A stretch of DNA of 64,000 bases from Siphonodentalium dalli (Eukaryota > Mollusca > Scaphopoda > Gadilida > Siphonodentaliidae). Each line of letters opens with the position of its first letter. Position 1 is the first letter of the stretch. The notes under the pieces are model-generated. The model saw only the letters and a program-made list of their open reading frames with translations, was not told where the DNA came from and ran no database searches. The stretch covers positions 7,807,512-7,871,511 of the forward strand of contig CP136064.1 in the NCBI GenBank assembly GCA_032622095.1. The letters are read 5' to 3'. Shown in pieces: positions 11,003 to 22,256 of the stretch. The translations under genes and the position numbers were made by a program.

Positions 11003-11075
11003 TGGAGAATCCGGGCATCGATCCCGGTACCTCTCGCATGCTAAGCGAGCGCTCTACCATATGAGCTAATCCCCC
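11003..11075 (-). tRNA. tRNA-Ala(AGC), unit 17
   Basis: Consensus copy with T5 terminator. Confidence 0.93.
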
Positions 11076-11329
11076 TGTCGATACGCATCGATGTAATTAA
11101 CATTTTGTGCTGGAGTCGTAATAACCACGGAGTCGTCTTAACTTATCTATGCTGCGCCATGGAAATAAGTTTAACTCTTATTTATCTGAATCATGCAATA
11201 TTTCGGAGGCACATTGTCGACTGGCTCGTTGGTCTAGGGTACGATTCTCGATTAGGTCCCCCCACTATGGTTGAAAACAGCATAACAAAAGTTACATGCG
11301 GTCAATATCTTCATGCTCTCTTTTCAGAT

Positions 11330-11401
11330 GGCTCGTTGGTCTAGGGGTATGATTCTCGCTTTGGGTGCGAGAGGTCCCGGGTTCAAATCCCGGACGAGCC
11401 C
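11330..11401 (+). tRNA. tRNA-Pro(TGG), unit 17
   Basis: Consensus copy. Confidence 0.95.
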
Positions 11402-11690
11402 ATCCAACTTTTATGTGACGTGTATGGCAGGGAATTAATCTTATCTCTTATGTCTTCGCATTTTAACATTGTGCGTGTAAAACAAAATCATATGTTTCAA
11501 TCTCAACGAAGATTTGCTTTATTCGTCAAGAGCGAAAGAAAAGAAAAATGAAAGAATGCAAACAAATCCTTATTTCGTGCAATGTTTGTCGTCCTGTGTT
11601 GTAAATTTTCAATTTAGTTCACATTCTTGAGGATATGTGACCGTTTTCAAGCGAAAATTCGATACAAATATTTCGGCCCACCTGACAATT

Positions 11691-11763
11691 TGGAGAATCC
11701 GGGCATCGATCCCGGTACCTCTCGCATGCTAAGCGAGCGCTCTACCATATGAGCTAATCCCCC
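11691..11763 (-). tRNA. tRNA-Ala(AGC), unit 18, T5 lost
   Basis: Gene consensus; first unit in the window whose downstream T5 is interrupted (A-to-T at 11669). Confidence 0.92.
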
Positions 11764-12017
11764 TGTCGATACGCATCGATGTAATTAACATTTTGTGCTG
11801 GAGTCGTAATAACCACGGAGTCGTCTTAACTTATCTATGCTGCGCCATGGAAATAAGTTTAACTCTTATTTATCTGAATCATGCAATATTTCGGAGGCAC
11901 ATTGTCGACTGGCTCGTTGGTCTAGGGTACGATTCTCGATTAGGTCCCCCCACTATGGTTGAAAACAGCATAACAAAAGTTACATGCGGTCAATATCTTC
12001 ATGCTCTCTTTTCAGAT

Positions 12018-12089
12018 GGCTCGTTGGTCTAGGGGTATGATTCTCGCTTTGGGTGCGAGAGGTCCCGGGTTCAAATCCCGGACGAGCCC
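12018..12089 (+). tRNA. tRNA-Pro(TGG), unit 18
   Basis: Consensus copy. Confidence 0.95.
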
Positions 12090-12378
12090 ATCCAACTTTT
12101 ATGTGACGTGTATGGCAGGGAATTAATCTTATCTCTTATGTCTTCGCATTTTAACATTGTGCGTGTAAAACAAAATCATATGTTTCAATCTCAACGAAGA
12201 TTTGCTTTATTCGTCAAGAGCGAAAGAAAAGAAAAATGAAAGAATGCAAACAAATCCTTATTTCGTGCAATGTTTGTCGTCCTGTGTTGTAAATTTTCAA
12301 TTTAGTTCACATTCTTGAGGATATGTGACCGTTTTCAAGCGAAAATTCGATACAAAAATTTCGGCCCACCTGACAATT

Positions 12379-12451
12379 TGGAGAATCCGGGCATCGATCC
12401 CGGTACCTCTCGCATGCTAAGCGAGCGCTCTACCATATGAGCTAATCCCCC
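12379..12451 (-). tRNA. tRNA-Ala(AGC), unit 19
   Basis: Consensus copy with T5 terminator. Confidence 0.93.
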
Positions 12452-12705
12452 TGTCGATACGCATCGATGTAATTAACATTTTGTGCTGGAGTCGTAATAA
12501 CCACAGAGTCGTCTTAACTTATCTATGCTGCGCCATGGAAATAAGTTTAACTCTTATTTATCTGAATCATGCAATATTTCGGAGGCACATTGTCGACTGG
12601 CTCGTTGGTCTAGGGTACGATTCTCGATTAGGTCCCCCCACTATGGTTGAAAACAGCATAACAAAAGTTACATGCGGTCAATATCTTCATGCTCTCTTTT
12701 CAGAT

Positions 12706-12777
12706 GGCTCGTTGGTCTAGGGGTATGATTCTCGCTTTGGGTGCGAGAGGTCCCGGGTTCAAATCCCGGACGAGCCC
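12706..12777 (+). tRNA. tRNA-Pro(TGG), unit 19
   Basis: Consensus copy. Confidence 0.95.
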
Positions 12778-13066
12778 ATCCAACTTTTATGTGACGTGTA
12801 TGGCAGGGAATTAATCTTATCTCTTATGTCTTCGCATTTTAACATTGTGCGTGTAAAACAAAATCATATGTTTCAATCTCAACGAAGATTTGCTTTATTC
12901 GTCAAGAGCGAAAGAAAAGAAAAATGAAAGAATGCAAACAAATCCTTATTTCGTGCAATGTTTGTCGTCCTGTGTTGTAAATTTTCAATTTAGTTCACAT
13001 TCTTGAGGATATGTGACCGTTTTCAAGCGAAAATTCGATACAAAAATTTCGGCCCACCTGACAATT

Positions 13067-13139
13067 TGGAGAATCCGGGCATCGATCCCGGTACCTCTCG
13101 CATGCTAAGCGAGCGCTCTACCATATGAGCTAATCCCCC
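13067..13139 (-). tRNA. tRNA-Ala(AGC), unit 20
   Basis: Consensus copy with T5 terminator. Confidence 0.93.
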
Positions 13140-13393
13140 TGTCGATACGCATCGATGTAATTAACATTTTGTGCTGGAGTCGTAATAACCACGGAGTCGT
13201 CTTAACTTATCTATGCTGCGCCATGGAAATAAGTTTAACTCTTATTTATCTGAATCATGCAATATTTCGGAGGCACATTGTCGACTGGCTCGTTGGTCTA
13301 GGGTACGATTCTCGATTAGGTCCCCCCACTATGGTTGAAAACAGCATAACAAAAGTTACATGCGGTCAATATCTTCATGCTCTCTTTTCAGAT

Positions 13394-13465
13394 GGCTCGT
13401 TGGTCTAGGGGTATGATTCTCGCTTTGGGTGCGAGAGGTCCCGGGTTCAAATCCCGGACGAGCCC
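13394..13465 (+). tRNA. tRNA-Pro(TGG), unit 20
   Basis: Consensus copy. Confidence 0.95.
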
Positions 13466-13754
13466 ATCCAACTTTTATGTGACGTGTATGGCAGGGAATT
13501 AATCTTATCTCTTATGTCTTCGCATTTTAACATTGTGCGTGTAAAACAAAATCATATGTTTCAATCTCAACGAAGATTTGCTTTATTCGTCAAGAGCGAA
13601 AGAAAAGAAAAATGAAAGAATGCAAACAAATCCTTATTTCGTGCAATGTTTGTCGTCCTGTGTTGTAAATTTTCAATTTAGTTCACATTCTTGAGGATAT
13701 GTGACCGTTTTCAAGCGAAAATTCGATACAAATATTTCGGCCCACCTGACAATT

Positions 13755-13827
13755 TGGAGAATCCGGGCATCGATCCCGGTACCTCTCGCATGCTAAGCGA
13801 GCGCTCTACCATATGAGCTAATCCCCC
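13755..13827 (-). tRNA. tRNA-Ala(AGC), unit 21, T5 lost
   Basis: Gene consensus; interrupted T5 as in unit 18, exactly three units away. Confidence 0.92.
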
Positions 13828-14081
13828 TGTCGATACGCATCGATGTAATTAACATTTTGTGCTGGAGTCGTAATAACCACGGAGTCGTCTTAACTTATCT
13901 ATGCTGCGCCATGGAAATAAGTTTAACTCTTATTTATCTGAATCATGCAATATTTCGGAGGCACATTGTCGACTGGCTCGTTGGTCTAGGGTACGATTCT
14001 CGATTAGGTCCCCCCACTATGGTTGAAAACAGCATAACAAAAGTTACATGCGGTCAATATCTTCATGCTCTCTTTTCAGAT

Positions 14082-14153
14082 GGCTCGTTGGTCTAGGGGT
14101 ATGATTCTCGCTTTGGGTGCGAGAGGTCCCGGGTTCAAATCCCGGACGAGCCC
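14082..14153 (+). tRNA. tRNA-Pro(TGG), unit 21
   Basis: Consensus copy. Confidence 0.95.
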
Positions 14154-14442
14154 ATCCAACTTTTATGTGACGTGTATGGCAGGGAATTAATCTTATCTCT
14201 TATGTCTTCGCATTTTAACATTGTGCGTGTAAAACAAAATCATATGTTTCAATCTCAACGAAGATTTGCTTTATTCGTCAAGAGCGAAAGAAAAGAAAAA
14301 TGAAAGAATGCAAACAAATCCTTATTTCGTGCAATGTTTGTCGTCCTGTGTTGTAAATTTTCAATTTAGTTCACATTCTTGAGGATATGTGACCGTTTTC
14401 AAGCGAAAATTCGATACAAAAATTTCGGCCCACCTGACAATT

Positions 14443-14515
14443 TGGAGAATCCGGGCATCGATCCCGGTACCTCTCGCATGCTAAGCGAGCGCTCTACCAT
14501 ATGAGCTAATCCCCC
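14443..14515 (-). tRNA. tRNA-Ala(AGC), unit 22
   Basis: Consensus copy with T5 terminator. Confidence 0.93.
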
Positions 14516-14769
14516 TGTCGATACGCATCGATGTAATTAACATTTTGTGCTGGAGTCGTAATAACCACAGAGTCGTCTTAACTTATCTATGCTGCGCCAT
14601 GGAAATAAGTTTAACTCTTATTTATCTGAATCATGCAATATTTCGGAGGCACATTGTCGACTGGCTCGTTGGTCTAGGGTACGATTCTCGATTAGGTCCC
14701 CCCACTATGGTTGAAAACAGCATAACAAAAGTTACATGCGGTCAATATCTTCATGCTCTCTTTTCAGAT

Positions 14770-14841
14770 GGCTCGTTGGTCTAGGGGTATGATTCTCGCT
14801 TTGGGTGCGAGAGGTCCCGGGTTCAAATCCCGGACGAGCCC
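14770..14841 (+). tRNA. tRNA-Pro(TGG), unit 22
   Basis: Consensus copy. Confidence 0.95.
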
Positions 14842-15130
14842 ATCCAACTTTTATGTGACGTGTATGGCAGGGAATTAATCTTATCTCTTATGTCTTCGCA
14901 TTTTAACATTGTGCGTGTAAAACAAAATCATATGTTTCAATCTCAACGAAGATTTGCTTTATTCGTCAAGAGCGAAAGAAAAGAAAAATGAAAGAATGCA
15001 AACAAATCCTTATTTCGTGCAATGTTTGTCGTCCTGTGTTGTAAATTTTCAATTTAGTTCACATTCTTGAGGATATGTGACCGTTTTCAAGCGAAAATTC
15101 GATACAAAAATTTCGGCCCACCTGACAATT

Positions 15131-15203
15131 TGGAGAATCCGGGCATCGATCCCGGTACCTCTCGCATGCTAAGCGAGCGCTCTACCATATGAGCTAATCC
15201 CCC
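15131..15203 (-). tRNA. tRNA-Ala(AGC), unit 23
   Basis: Consensus copy with T5 terminator. Confidence 0.93.
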
Positions 15204-15457
15204 TGTCGATACGCATCGATGTAATTAACATTTTGTGCTGGAGTCGTAATAACCACGGAGTCGTCTTAACTTATCTATGCTGCGCCATGGAAATAAGTTT
15301 AACTCTTATTTATCTGAATCATGCAATATTTCGGAGGCACATTGTCGACTGGCTCGTTGGTCTAGGGTACGATTCTCGATTAGGTCCCCCCACTATGGTT
15401 GAAAACAGCATAACAAAAGTTACATGCGGTCAATATCTTCATGCTCTCTTTTCAGAT

Positions 15458-15529
15458 GGCTCGTTGGTCTAGGGGTATGATTCTCGCTTTGGGTGCGAGA
15501 GGTCCCGGGTTCAAATCCCGGACGAGCCC
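15458..15529 (+). tRNA. tRNA-Pro(TGG), unit 23
   Basis: Consensus copy. Confidence 0.95.
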
Positions 15530-15818
15530 ATCCAACTTTTATGTGACGTGTATGGCAGGGAATTAATCTTATCTCTTATGTCTTCGCATTTTAACATTGT
15601 GCGTGTAAAACAAAATCATATGTTTCAATCTCAACGAAGATTTGCTTTATTCGTCAAGAGCGAAAGAAAAGAAAAATGAAAGAATGCAAACAAATCCTTA
15701 TTTCGTGCAATGTTTGTCGTCCTGTGTTGTAAATTTTCAATTTAGTTCACATTCTTGAGGATATGTGACCGTTTTCAAGCGAAAATTCGATACAAATATT
15801 TCGGCCCACCTGACAATT

Positions 15819-15891
15819 TGGAGAATCCGGGCATCGATCCCGGTACCTCTCGCATGCTAAGCGAGCGCTCTACCATATGAGCTAATCCCCC
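15819..15891 (-). tRNA. tRNA-Ala(AGC), unit 24, T5 lost
   Basis: Gene consensus; interrupted T5. First long (904-bp) unit. Confidence 0.92.
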
Positions 15892-16145
15892 TGTCGATAC
15901 GCATCGATGTAATTAACATTTTGTGCTGGAGTCGTAATAACCACGGAGTCGTCTTAACTTATCTATGCTGCGCCATGGAAATAAGTTTAACTCTTATTTA
16001 TCTGAATCATGCAATATTTCGGAGGCACATTGTCGACTGGCTCGTTGGTCTAGGGTACGATTCTCGATTAGGTCCCCCCACTATGGTTGAAAACAGCATA
16101 ACAAAAGTTACATGCGGTCAATATCTTCATGCTCTCTTTTCAGAT

Positions 16146-16217
16146 GGCTCGTTGGTCTAGGGGTATGATTCTCGCTTTGGGTGCGAGAGGTCCCGGGTTC
16201 AAATCCCGGACGAGCCC
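16146..16217 (+). tRNA. tRNA-Pro(TGG), unit 24
   Basis: Consensus copy. Confidence 0.95.
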
Positions 16218-16415
16218 ATCCAACTTTTATGTGACGTGTATGGCAGGGAATTAATCTTATCTCTTATGTCTTCGCATTTTAACATTGTGCGTGTATAACA
16301 AAATCATATGTTTCAATCTCAACGAAGATTTGCTTTATTCGTCAAGAGCGAAAGAAAAGAAAAATGAAAGAATGCAAACAAATCCTTATTTCGTGCAATG
16401 TTTGTCGTCCTGTGT

Positions 16416-16631
16416 ACTTTCGGTTGATAATTGGATACAAAACACTCACCAGACGAGAACCCTGATTCAGCTTCATGCGACAGAGGATATCCGTCATTGT
16501 CTTCCTCCAAACAGCGCGAATGTGCATTGTTCCATCCGGCCTTTGTGACGTAGGGTTTCCATGACCAGCGCTACCGAGCGACAGTGAAGCAACTCGAGCG
16601 TCATCGAATCTGATGTAGAAATGTTTTGTGT
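16416..16631. repeat. 216-bp extra segment of long units
   Basis: Present between tRNA-Pro and the next tRNA-Ala, bounded by TGTGT direct repeats (16411-16415 and 16627-16631). Other copies: 18007-18222, 20286-20501, 21877-22092, 24156-24371, 26435-26650, 28714-28929, 30993-31208, 47261-47476, 48165-48380, and a diverged copy about 54809-55030. I recognise no RNA gene in it. It is more likely ancestral sequence lost from short units than an insertion, because the decayed outermost unit has it. Confidence 0.85.
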
Positions 16632-16722
16632 TGTAAATTTTCAATTTAGTTCACATTCTTGAGGATATGTGACCGTTTTCAAGCGAAAATTCGATACAAA
16701 AATTTCGGCCCACCTGACAATT

Positions 16723-16795
16723 TGGAGAATCCGGGCATCGATCCCGGTACCTCTCGCATGCTAAGCGAGCGCTCTACCATATGAGCTAATCCCCC
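16723..16795 (-). tRNA. tRNA-Ala(AGC), unit 25
   Basis: Consensus copy with T5 terminator. Confidence 0.93.
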
Positions 16796-17049
16796 TGTCG
16801 ATACGCATCGATGTAATTAACATTTTGTGCTGGAGTCGTAATAACCACGGAGTCGTCTTAACTTATCTATGCTGCGCCATGGAAATAAGTTTAACTCTTA
16901 TTTATCTGAATCATGCAATATTTCGGAGGCACATTGTCGACTGGCTCGTTGGTCTAGGGTACGATTCTCGATTAGGTCCCCCCACTATGGTTGAAAACAG
17001 CATAACAAAAGTTACATGCGGTCAATATCTTCATGCTCTCTTTTCAGAT

Positions 17050-17120
17050 GGCTCGTTGGTCTAGGGGTATGATTCTCGCTTTGGGTGCGAGAGGTCCCGT
17101 TTCAAATCCCGGACGAGCCC
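17050..17120 (+). pseudogene. tRNA-Pro(TGG) with damaged T-arm, unit 25
   Basis: 71 nt: CCCGGGTTC became CCCGTTTC, so one G is lost and one G is T. The 5' strand of the T-stem and the B box (GTTTCAAATCC) are both hit, leaving at most three T-stem pairs. The identical lesion appears in all eight 687-bp units, so it arose once and was amplified. Confidence 0.8.
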
Positions 17121-17409
17121 ATCCAACTTTTATGTGACGTGTATGGCAGGGAATTAATCTTATCTCTTATGTCTTCGCATTTTAACATTGTGCGTGTAAA
17201 ACAAAATCATATGTTTCAATCTCAACGAAGATTTGCTTTATTCGTCAAGAGCGAAAGAAAAGAAAAATGAAAGAATGCGAACAAATCCTTATTTCGTGCA
17301 ATGTTTGTCGTCCTGTGTTGTAAATTTTCAATTTAGTTCACATTCTTGAGGATATGTGACCGTTTTCAAGCGAAAATTCGATACAAATATTTCGGCCCAC
17401 CTGACAATT

Positions 17410-17482
17410 TGGAGAATCCGGGCATCGATCCCGGTACCTCTCGCATGCTAAGCGAGCGCTCTACCATATGAGCTAATCCCCC
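17410..17482 (-). tRNA. tRNA-Ala(AGC), unit 26, T5 lost
   Basis: Gene consensus; interrupted T5. Confidence 0.92.
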
Positions 17483-17736
17483 TGTCGATACGCATCGATG
17501 TAATTAACATTTTGTGCTGGAGTCGTAATAACCACGGAGTCGTCTTAACTTATCTATGCTGCGCCATGGAAATAAGTTTAACTCTTATTTATCTGAATCA
17601 TGCAATATTTCGGAGGCACATTGTCGACTGGCTCGTTGGTCTAGGGTACGATTCTCGATTAGGTCCCCCCACTATGGTTGAAAACAGCATAACAAAAGTT
17701 ACATGCGGTCAATATCTTCATGCTCTCTTTTCAGAT

Positions 17737-17808
17737 GGCTCGTTGGTCTAGGGGTATGATTCTCGCTTTGGGTGCGAGAGGTCCCGGGTTCAAATCCCGG
17801 ACGAGCCC
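17737..17808 (+). tRNA. tRNA-Pro(TGG), unit 26
   Basis: Consensus copy in a long unit. Confidence 0.95.
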
Positions 17809-18313
17809 ATCCAACTTTTATGTGACGTGTATGGCAGGGAATTAATCTTATCTCTTATGTCTTCGCATTTTAACATTGTGCGTGTATAACAAAATCATAT
17901 GTTTCAATCTCAACGAAGATTTGCTTTATTCGTCAAGAGCGAATGAAAAGAAAAATGAAAGAATGCAAACAAATCCTTATTTCGTGCAATGTTTGTCGTC
18001 CTGTGTACTTTCGGTTGATAATTGGATACAAAACACTCACCAGACGAGAACCCTGATTCAGCTTCATGCGACAGAGGATATCCGTCATTGTCTTCCTCCA
18101 AACAGCGCGAATGTGCATTGTTCCATCCGGCCTTTGTGACGTAGGGTTTCCATGACCAGCGCTACCGAGCGACAGTGAAGCAACTCGAGCGTCATCGAAT
18201 CTGATGTAGAAATGTTTTGTGTTGTAAATTTTCAATTTAGTTCACATTCTTGAGGATATGTGACCGTTTTCAAGCGAAAATTCGATACAAAAATTTCGGC
18301 CCACCTGAAAATT

Positions 18314-18386
18314 TGGAGAATCCGGGCATCGATCCCGGTACCTCTCGCATGCTAAGCGAGCGCTCTACCATATGAGCTAATCCCCC
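18314..18386 (-). tRNA. tRNA-Ala(AGC), unit 27
   Basis: Gene consensus; a private C-to-A change lies just downstream near 18309. Confidence 0.93.
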
Positions 18387-18640
18387 TGTCGATACGCATC
18401 GATGTAATTAACATTTTGTGCTGGAGTCGTAATAACCACGGAGTCGTCTTAACTTATCTATGCTGCGCCATGGAAATAAGTTTAACTCTTATTTATCTGA
18501 ATCATGCAATATTTCGGAGGCACATTGTCGACTGGCTCGTTGGTCTAGGGTACGATTCTCGATTAGGTCCCCCCACTATGGTTGAAAACAGCATAACAAA
18601 AGTTACATGCGGTCAATATCTTCATGCTCTCTTTTCAGAT

Positions 18641-18711
18641 GGCTCGTTGGTCTAGGGGTATGATTCTCGCTTTGGGTGCGAGAGGTCCCGTTTCAAATCC
18701 CGGACGAGCCC
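18641..18711 (+). pseudogene. tRNA-Pro with damaged T-arm, unit 27
   Basis: Same 71-nt lesion as unit 25. Confidence 0.8.
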
Positions 18712-19000
18712 ATCCAACTTTTATGTGACGTGTATGGCAGGGAATTAATCTTATCTCTTATGTCTTCGCATTTTAACATTGTGCGTGTAAAACAAAATCA
18801 TATGTTTCAATCTCAACGAAGATTTGCTTTATTCGTCAAGAGCGAAAGAAAAGAAAAATGAAAGAATGCAAACAAATCCTTATTTCGTGCAATGTTTGTC
18901 GTCCTGTGTTGTAAATTTTCAATTTAGTTCACATTCTTGAGGATATGTGACCGTTTTCAAGCGAAAATTCGATACAAAAATTTCGGCCCACCTGACAATT

Positions 19001-19073
19001 TGGAGAATCCGGGCATCGATCCCGGTACCTCTCGCATGCTAAGCGAGCGCTCTACCATATGAGCTAATCCCCC
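19001..19073 (-). tRNA. tRNA-Ala(AGC), unit 28
   Basis: Consensus copy with T5 terminator. Confidence 0.93.
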
Positions 19074-19327
19074 TGTCGATACGCATCGATGTAATTAACA
19101 TTTTGTGCTGGAGTCGTAATAACCACGGAGTCGTCTTAACTTATCTATGCTGCGCCATGGAAATAAGTTTAACTCTTATTTATCTGAATCATGCAATATT
19201 TCGGAGGCACATTGTCGACTGGCTCGTTGGTCTAGGGTACGATTCTCGATTAGGTCCCCCCACTATGGTTGAAAACAGCATAACAAAAGTTACATGCAGT
19301 TAATATCTTCATGCTCTCTTTTCAGAT

Positions 19328-19399
19328 GGCTCGTTGGTCTAGGGGTATGATTCTCGCTTTGGGTGCGAGAGGTCCCGGGTTCAAATCCCGGACGAGCCC
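19328..19399 (+). tRNA. tRNA-Pro(TGG), unit 28
   Basis: Gene consensus; upstream spacer has the CAGTTAATATC variant. Confidence 0.95.
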
Positions 19400-19688
19400 A
19401 TCCAACTTTTATGTGACGTGTATGGCAGGGAATTAATCTTATCTCTTATGTCTTCGCATTTTAACATTGTGCGTGTAAAACAAAATCATATGTTTCAATC
19501 TCAACGAAGATTTGCTTTATTCGTCAAGAGCGAAAGAAAAGAAAAATGAAAGAATGCGAACAAATCCTTATTTCGTGCAATGTTTGTCGTCCTGTGTTGT
19601 AAATTTTCAATTTAGTTCACATTCTTGAGGATATGTGACCGTTTTCAAGCGAAAATTCGATACAAATATTTCGGCCCACCTGACAATT

Positions 19689-19761
19689 TGGAGAATCCGG
19701 GCATCGATCCCGGTACCTCTCGCATGCTAAGCGAGCGCTCTACCATATGAGCTAATCCCCC
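19689..19761 (-). tRNA. tRNA-Ala(AGC), unit 29, T5 lost
   Basis: Gene consensus; interrupted T5. Confidence 0.92.
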
Positions 19762-20015
19762 TGTCGATACGCATCGATGTAATTAACATTTTGTGCTGGA
19801 GTCGTAATAACCACGGAGTCGTCTTAACTTATCTATGCTGCGCCATGGAAATAAGTTTAACTCTTATTTATCTGAATCATGCAATATTTCGGAGGCACAT
19901 TGTCGACTGGCTCGTTGGTCTAGGGTACGATTCTCGATTAGGTCCCCCCACTATGGTTGAAAACAGCATAACAAAAGTTACATGCGGTCAATATCTTCAT
20001 GCTCTCTTTTCAGAT

Positions 20016-20087
20016 GGCTCGTTGGTCTAGGGGTATGATTCTCGCTTTGGGTGCGAGAGGTCCCGGGTTCAAATCCCGGACGAGCCC
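20016..20087 (+). tRNA. tRNA-Pro(TGG), unit 29
   Basis: Consensus copy in a long unit. Confidence 0.95.
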
Positions 20088-20592
20088 ATCCAACTTTTAT
20101 GTGACGTGTATGGCAGGGAATTAATCTTATCTCTTATGTCTTCGCATTTTAACATTGTGCGTGTATAACAAAATCATATGTTTCAATCTCAACGAAGATT
20201 TGCTTTATTCGTCAAGAGCGAAAGAAAAGAAAAATGAAAGAATGCAAACAAATCCTTATTTCGTGCAATGTTTGTCGTCCTGTGTACTTTCGGTTGATAA
20301 TTGGATACAAAACACTCACCAGACGAGAACCCTGATTCAGCTTCATGCGACAGAGGATATCCGTCATTGTCTTCCTCCAAACAGCGCGAATGTGCATTGT
20401 TCCATCCGGCCTTTGTGACGTAGGGTTTCCATGACCAGCGCTACCGAGCGACAGTGAAGCAACTCGAGCGTCATCGAATCTGATGTAGAAATGTTTTGTG
20501 TTGTAAATTTTCAATTTAGTTCACATTCTTGAGGATATGTGACCGTTTTCAAGCGAAAATTCGATACAAAAATTTCGGCCCACCTGACAATT

Positions 20593-20665
20593 TGGAGAAT
20601 CCGGGCATCGATCCCGGTACCTCTCGCATGCTAAGCGAGCGCTCTACCATATGAGCTAATCCCCC
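20593..20665 (-). tRNA. tRNA-Ala(AGC), unit 30
   Basis: Consensus copy with T5 terminator. Confidence 0.93.
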
Positions 20666-20919
20666 TGTCGATACGCATCGATGTAATTAACATTTTGTGC
20701 TGGAGTCGTAATAACCACGGAGTCGTCTTAACTTATCTATGCTGCGCCATGGAAATAAGTTTAACTCTTATTTATCTGAATCATGCAATATTTCGGAGGC
20801 ACATTGTCGACTGGCTCGTTGGTCTAGGGTACGATTCTCGATTAGGTCCCCCCACTATGGTTGAAAACAGCATAACAAAAGTTACATGCGGTCAATATCT
20901 TCATGCTCTCTTTTCAGAT

Positions 20920-20990
20920 GGCTCGTTGGTCTAGGGGTATGATTCTCGCTTTGGGTGCGAGAGGTCCCGTTTCAAATCCCGGACGAGCCC
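20920..20990 (+). pseudogene. tRNA-Pro with damaged T-arm, unit 30
   Basis: Same lesion as unit 25. Confidence 0.8.
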
Positions 20991-21279
20991 ATCCAACTTT
21001 TATGTGACGTGTATGGCAGGGAATTAATCTTATCTCTTATGTCTTCGCATTTTAACATTGTGCGTGTAAAACAAAATCATATGTTTCAATCTCAACGAAG
21101 ATTTGCTTTATTCGTCAAGAGCGAAAGAAAAGAAAAATGAAAGAATGCGAACAAATCCTTATTTCGTGCAATGTTTGTCGTCCTGTGTTGTAAATTTTCA
21201 ATTTAGTTCACATTCTTGAGGATATGTGACCGTTTTCAAGCGAAAATTCGATACAAATATTTCGGCCCACCTGACAATT

Positions 21280-21352
21280 TGGAGAATCCGGGCATCGATC
21301 CCGGTACCTCTCGCATGCTAAGCGAGCGCTCTACCATATGAGCTAATCCCCC
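21280..21352 (-). tRNA. tRNA-Ala(AGC), unit 31, T5 lost
   Basis: Gene consensus; interrupted T5. Confidence 0.92.
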
Positions 21353-21606
21353 TGTCGATACGCATCGATGTAATTAACATTTTGTGCTGGAGTCGTAATA
21401 ACCACGGAGTCGTCTTAACTTATCTATGCTGCGCCATGGAAATAAGTTTAACTCTTATTTATCTGAATCATGCAATATTTCGGAGGCACATTGTCGACTG
21501 GCTCGTTGGTCTAGGGTACGATTCTCGATTAGGTCCCCCCACTATGGTTGAAAACAGCATAACAAAAGTTACATGTGGTCAATATCTTCATGCTCTCTTT
21601 TCAGAT

Positions 21607-21678
21607 GGCTCGTTGGTCTAGGGGTATGATTCTCGCTTTGGGTGCGAGAGGTCCCGGGTTCAAATCCCGGACGAGCCC
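21607..21678 (+). tRNA. tRNA-Pro(TGG), unit 31
   Basis: Consensus copy in a long unit. Confidence 0.95.
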
Positions 21679-22183
21679 ATCCAACTTTTATGTGACGTGT
21701 ATGGCAGGGAATTAATCTTATCTCTTATGTCTTCGCATTTTAACATTGTGCGTGTAAAACCAAAGCATATGTTTCAATCTCAACGAAGATTTGCTTTATT
21801 CGTCAAGAGCGAAAGAAAAGAAAAATGAAAGAATGCAAACAAATCCTTATTTCGTGCAATGTTTGTCGTCCTGTGTACTTTCGGTTGATAATTGGATACA
21901 AAACACTCACCAGACGAGAACCCTGATTCAGCTTCATGCGACAGAGGATATCCGTCATTATCTTCCCCCAAACAGCGCGAATGTGCATTGTTCCATCCGG
22001 CCTTTGTGACGTAGGGTTTCCATGACCAGCGCTACCGAGCGACAGTGAAGCAACTCGAGCGTCATCGAATCTGATGTAGAAATGTTTTGTGTTGTAAATT
22101 TTCAATTTAGTTCACATTCTTGAGGATATGTGACCGTTTTCAAGCGAAAATTCGATACAAAAATTTCGGCCCACCTGACAATT

Positions 22184-22256
22184 TGGAGAATCCGGGCATC
22201 GATCCCGGTACCTCTCGCATGCTAGGCGAGCGCTCTACCATATGAGCTAATCCCCC
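22184..22256 (-). tRNA. tRNA-Ala(AGC), unit 32, C32 variant
   Basis: Loop base 32 is C instead of T; anticodon and stems unchanged, so function is probably kept. The variant is shared with units 35, 38, 41 and 47. Confidence 0.92.

Noticed and set aside
16342-16644. 100-codon minus-strand frame and 87-codon plus-strand frame in the 216-bp segment
   Set aside because: They overlap on opposite strands, have no recognisable family, and disappear in short units.
17085-17270. 61-codon frame in 687-bp units
   Set aside because: Created by the one-base loss inside tRNA-Pro; not a gene.
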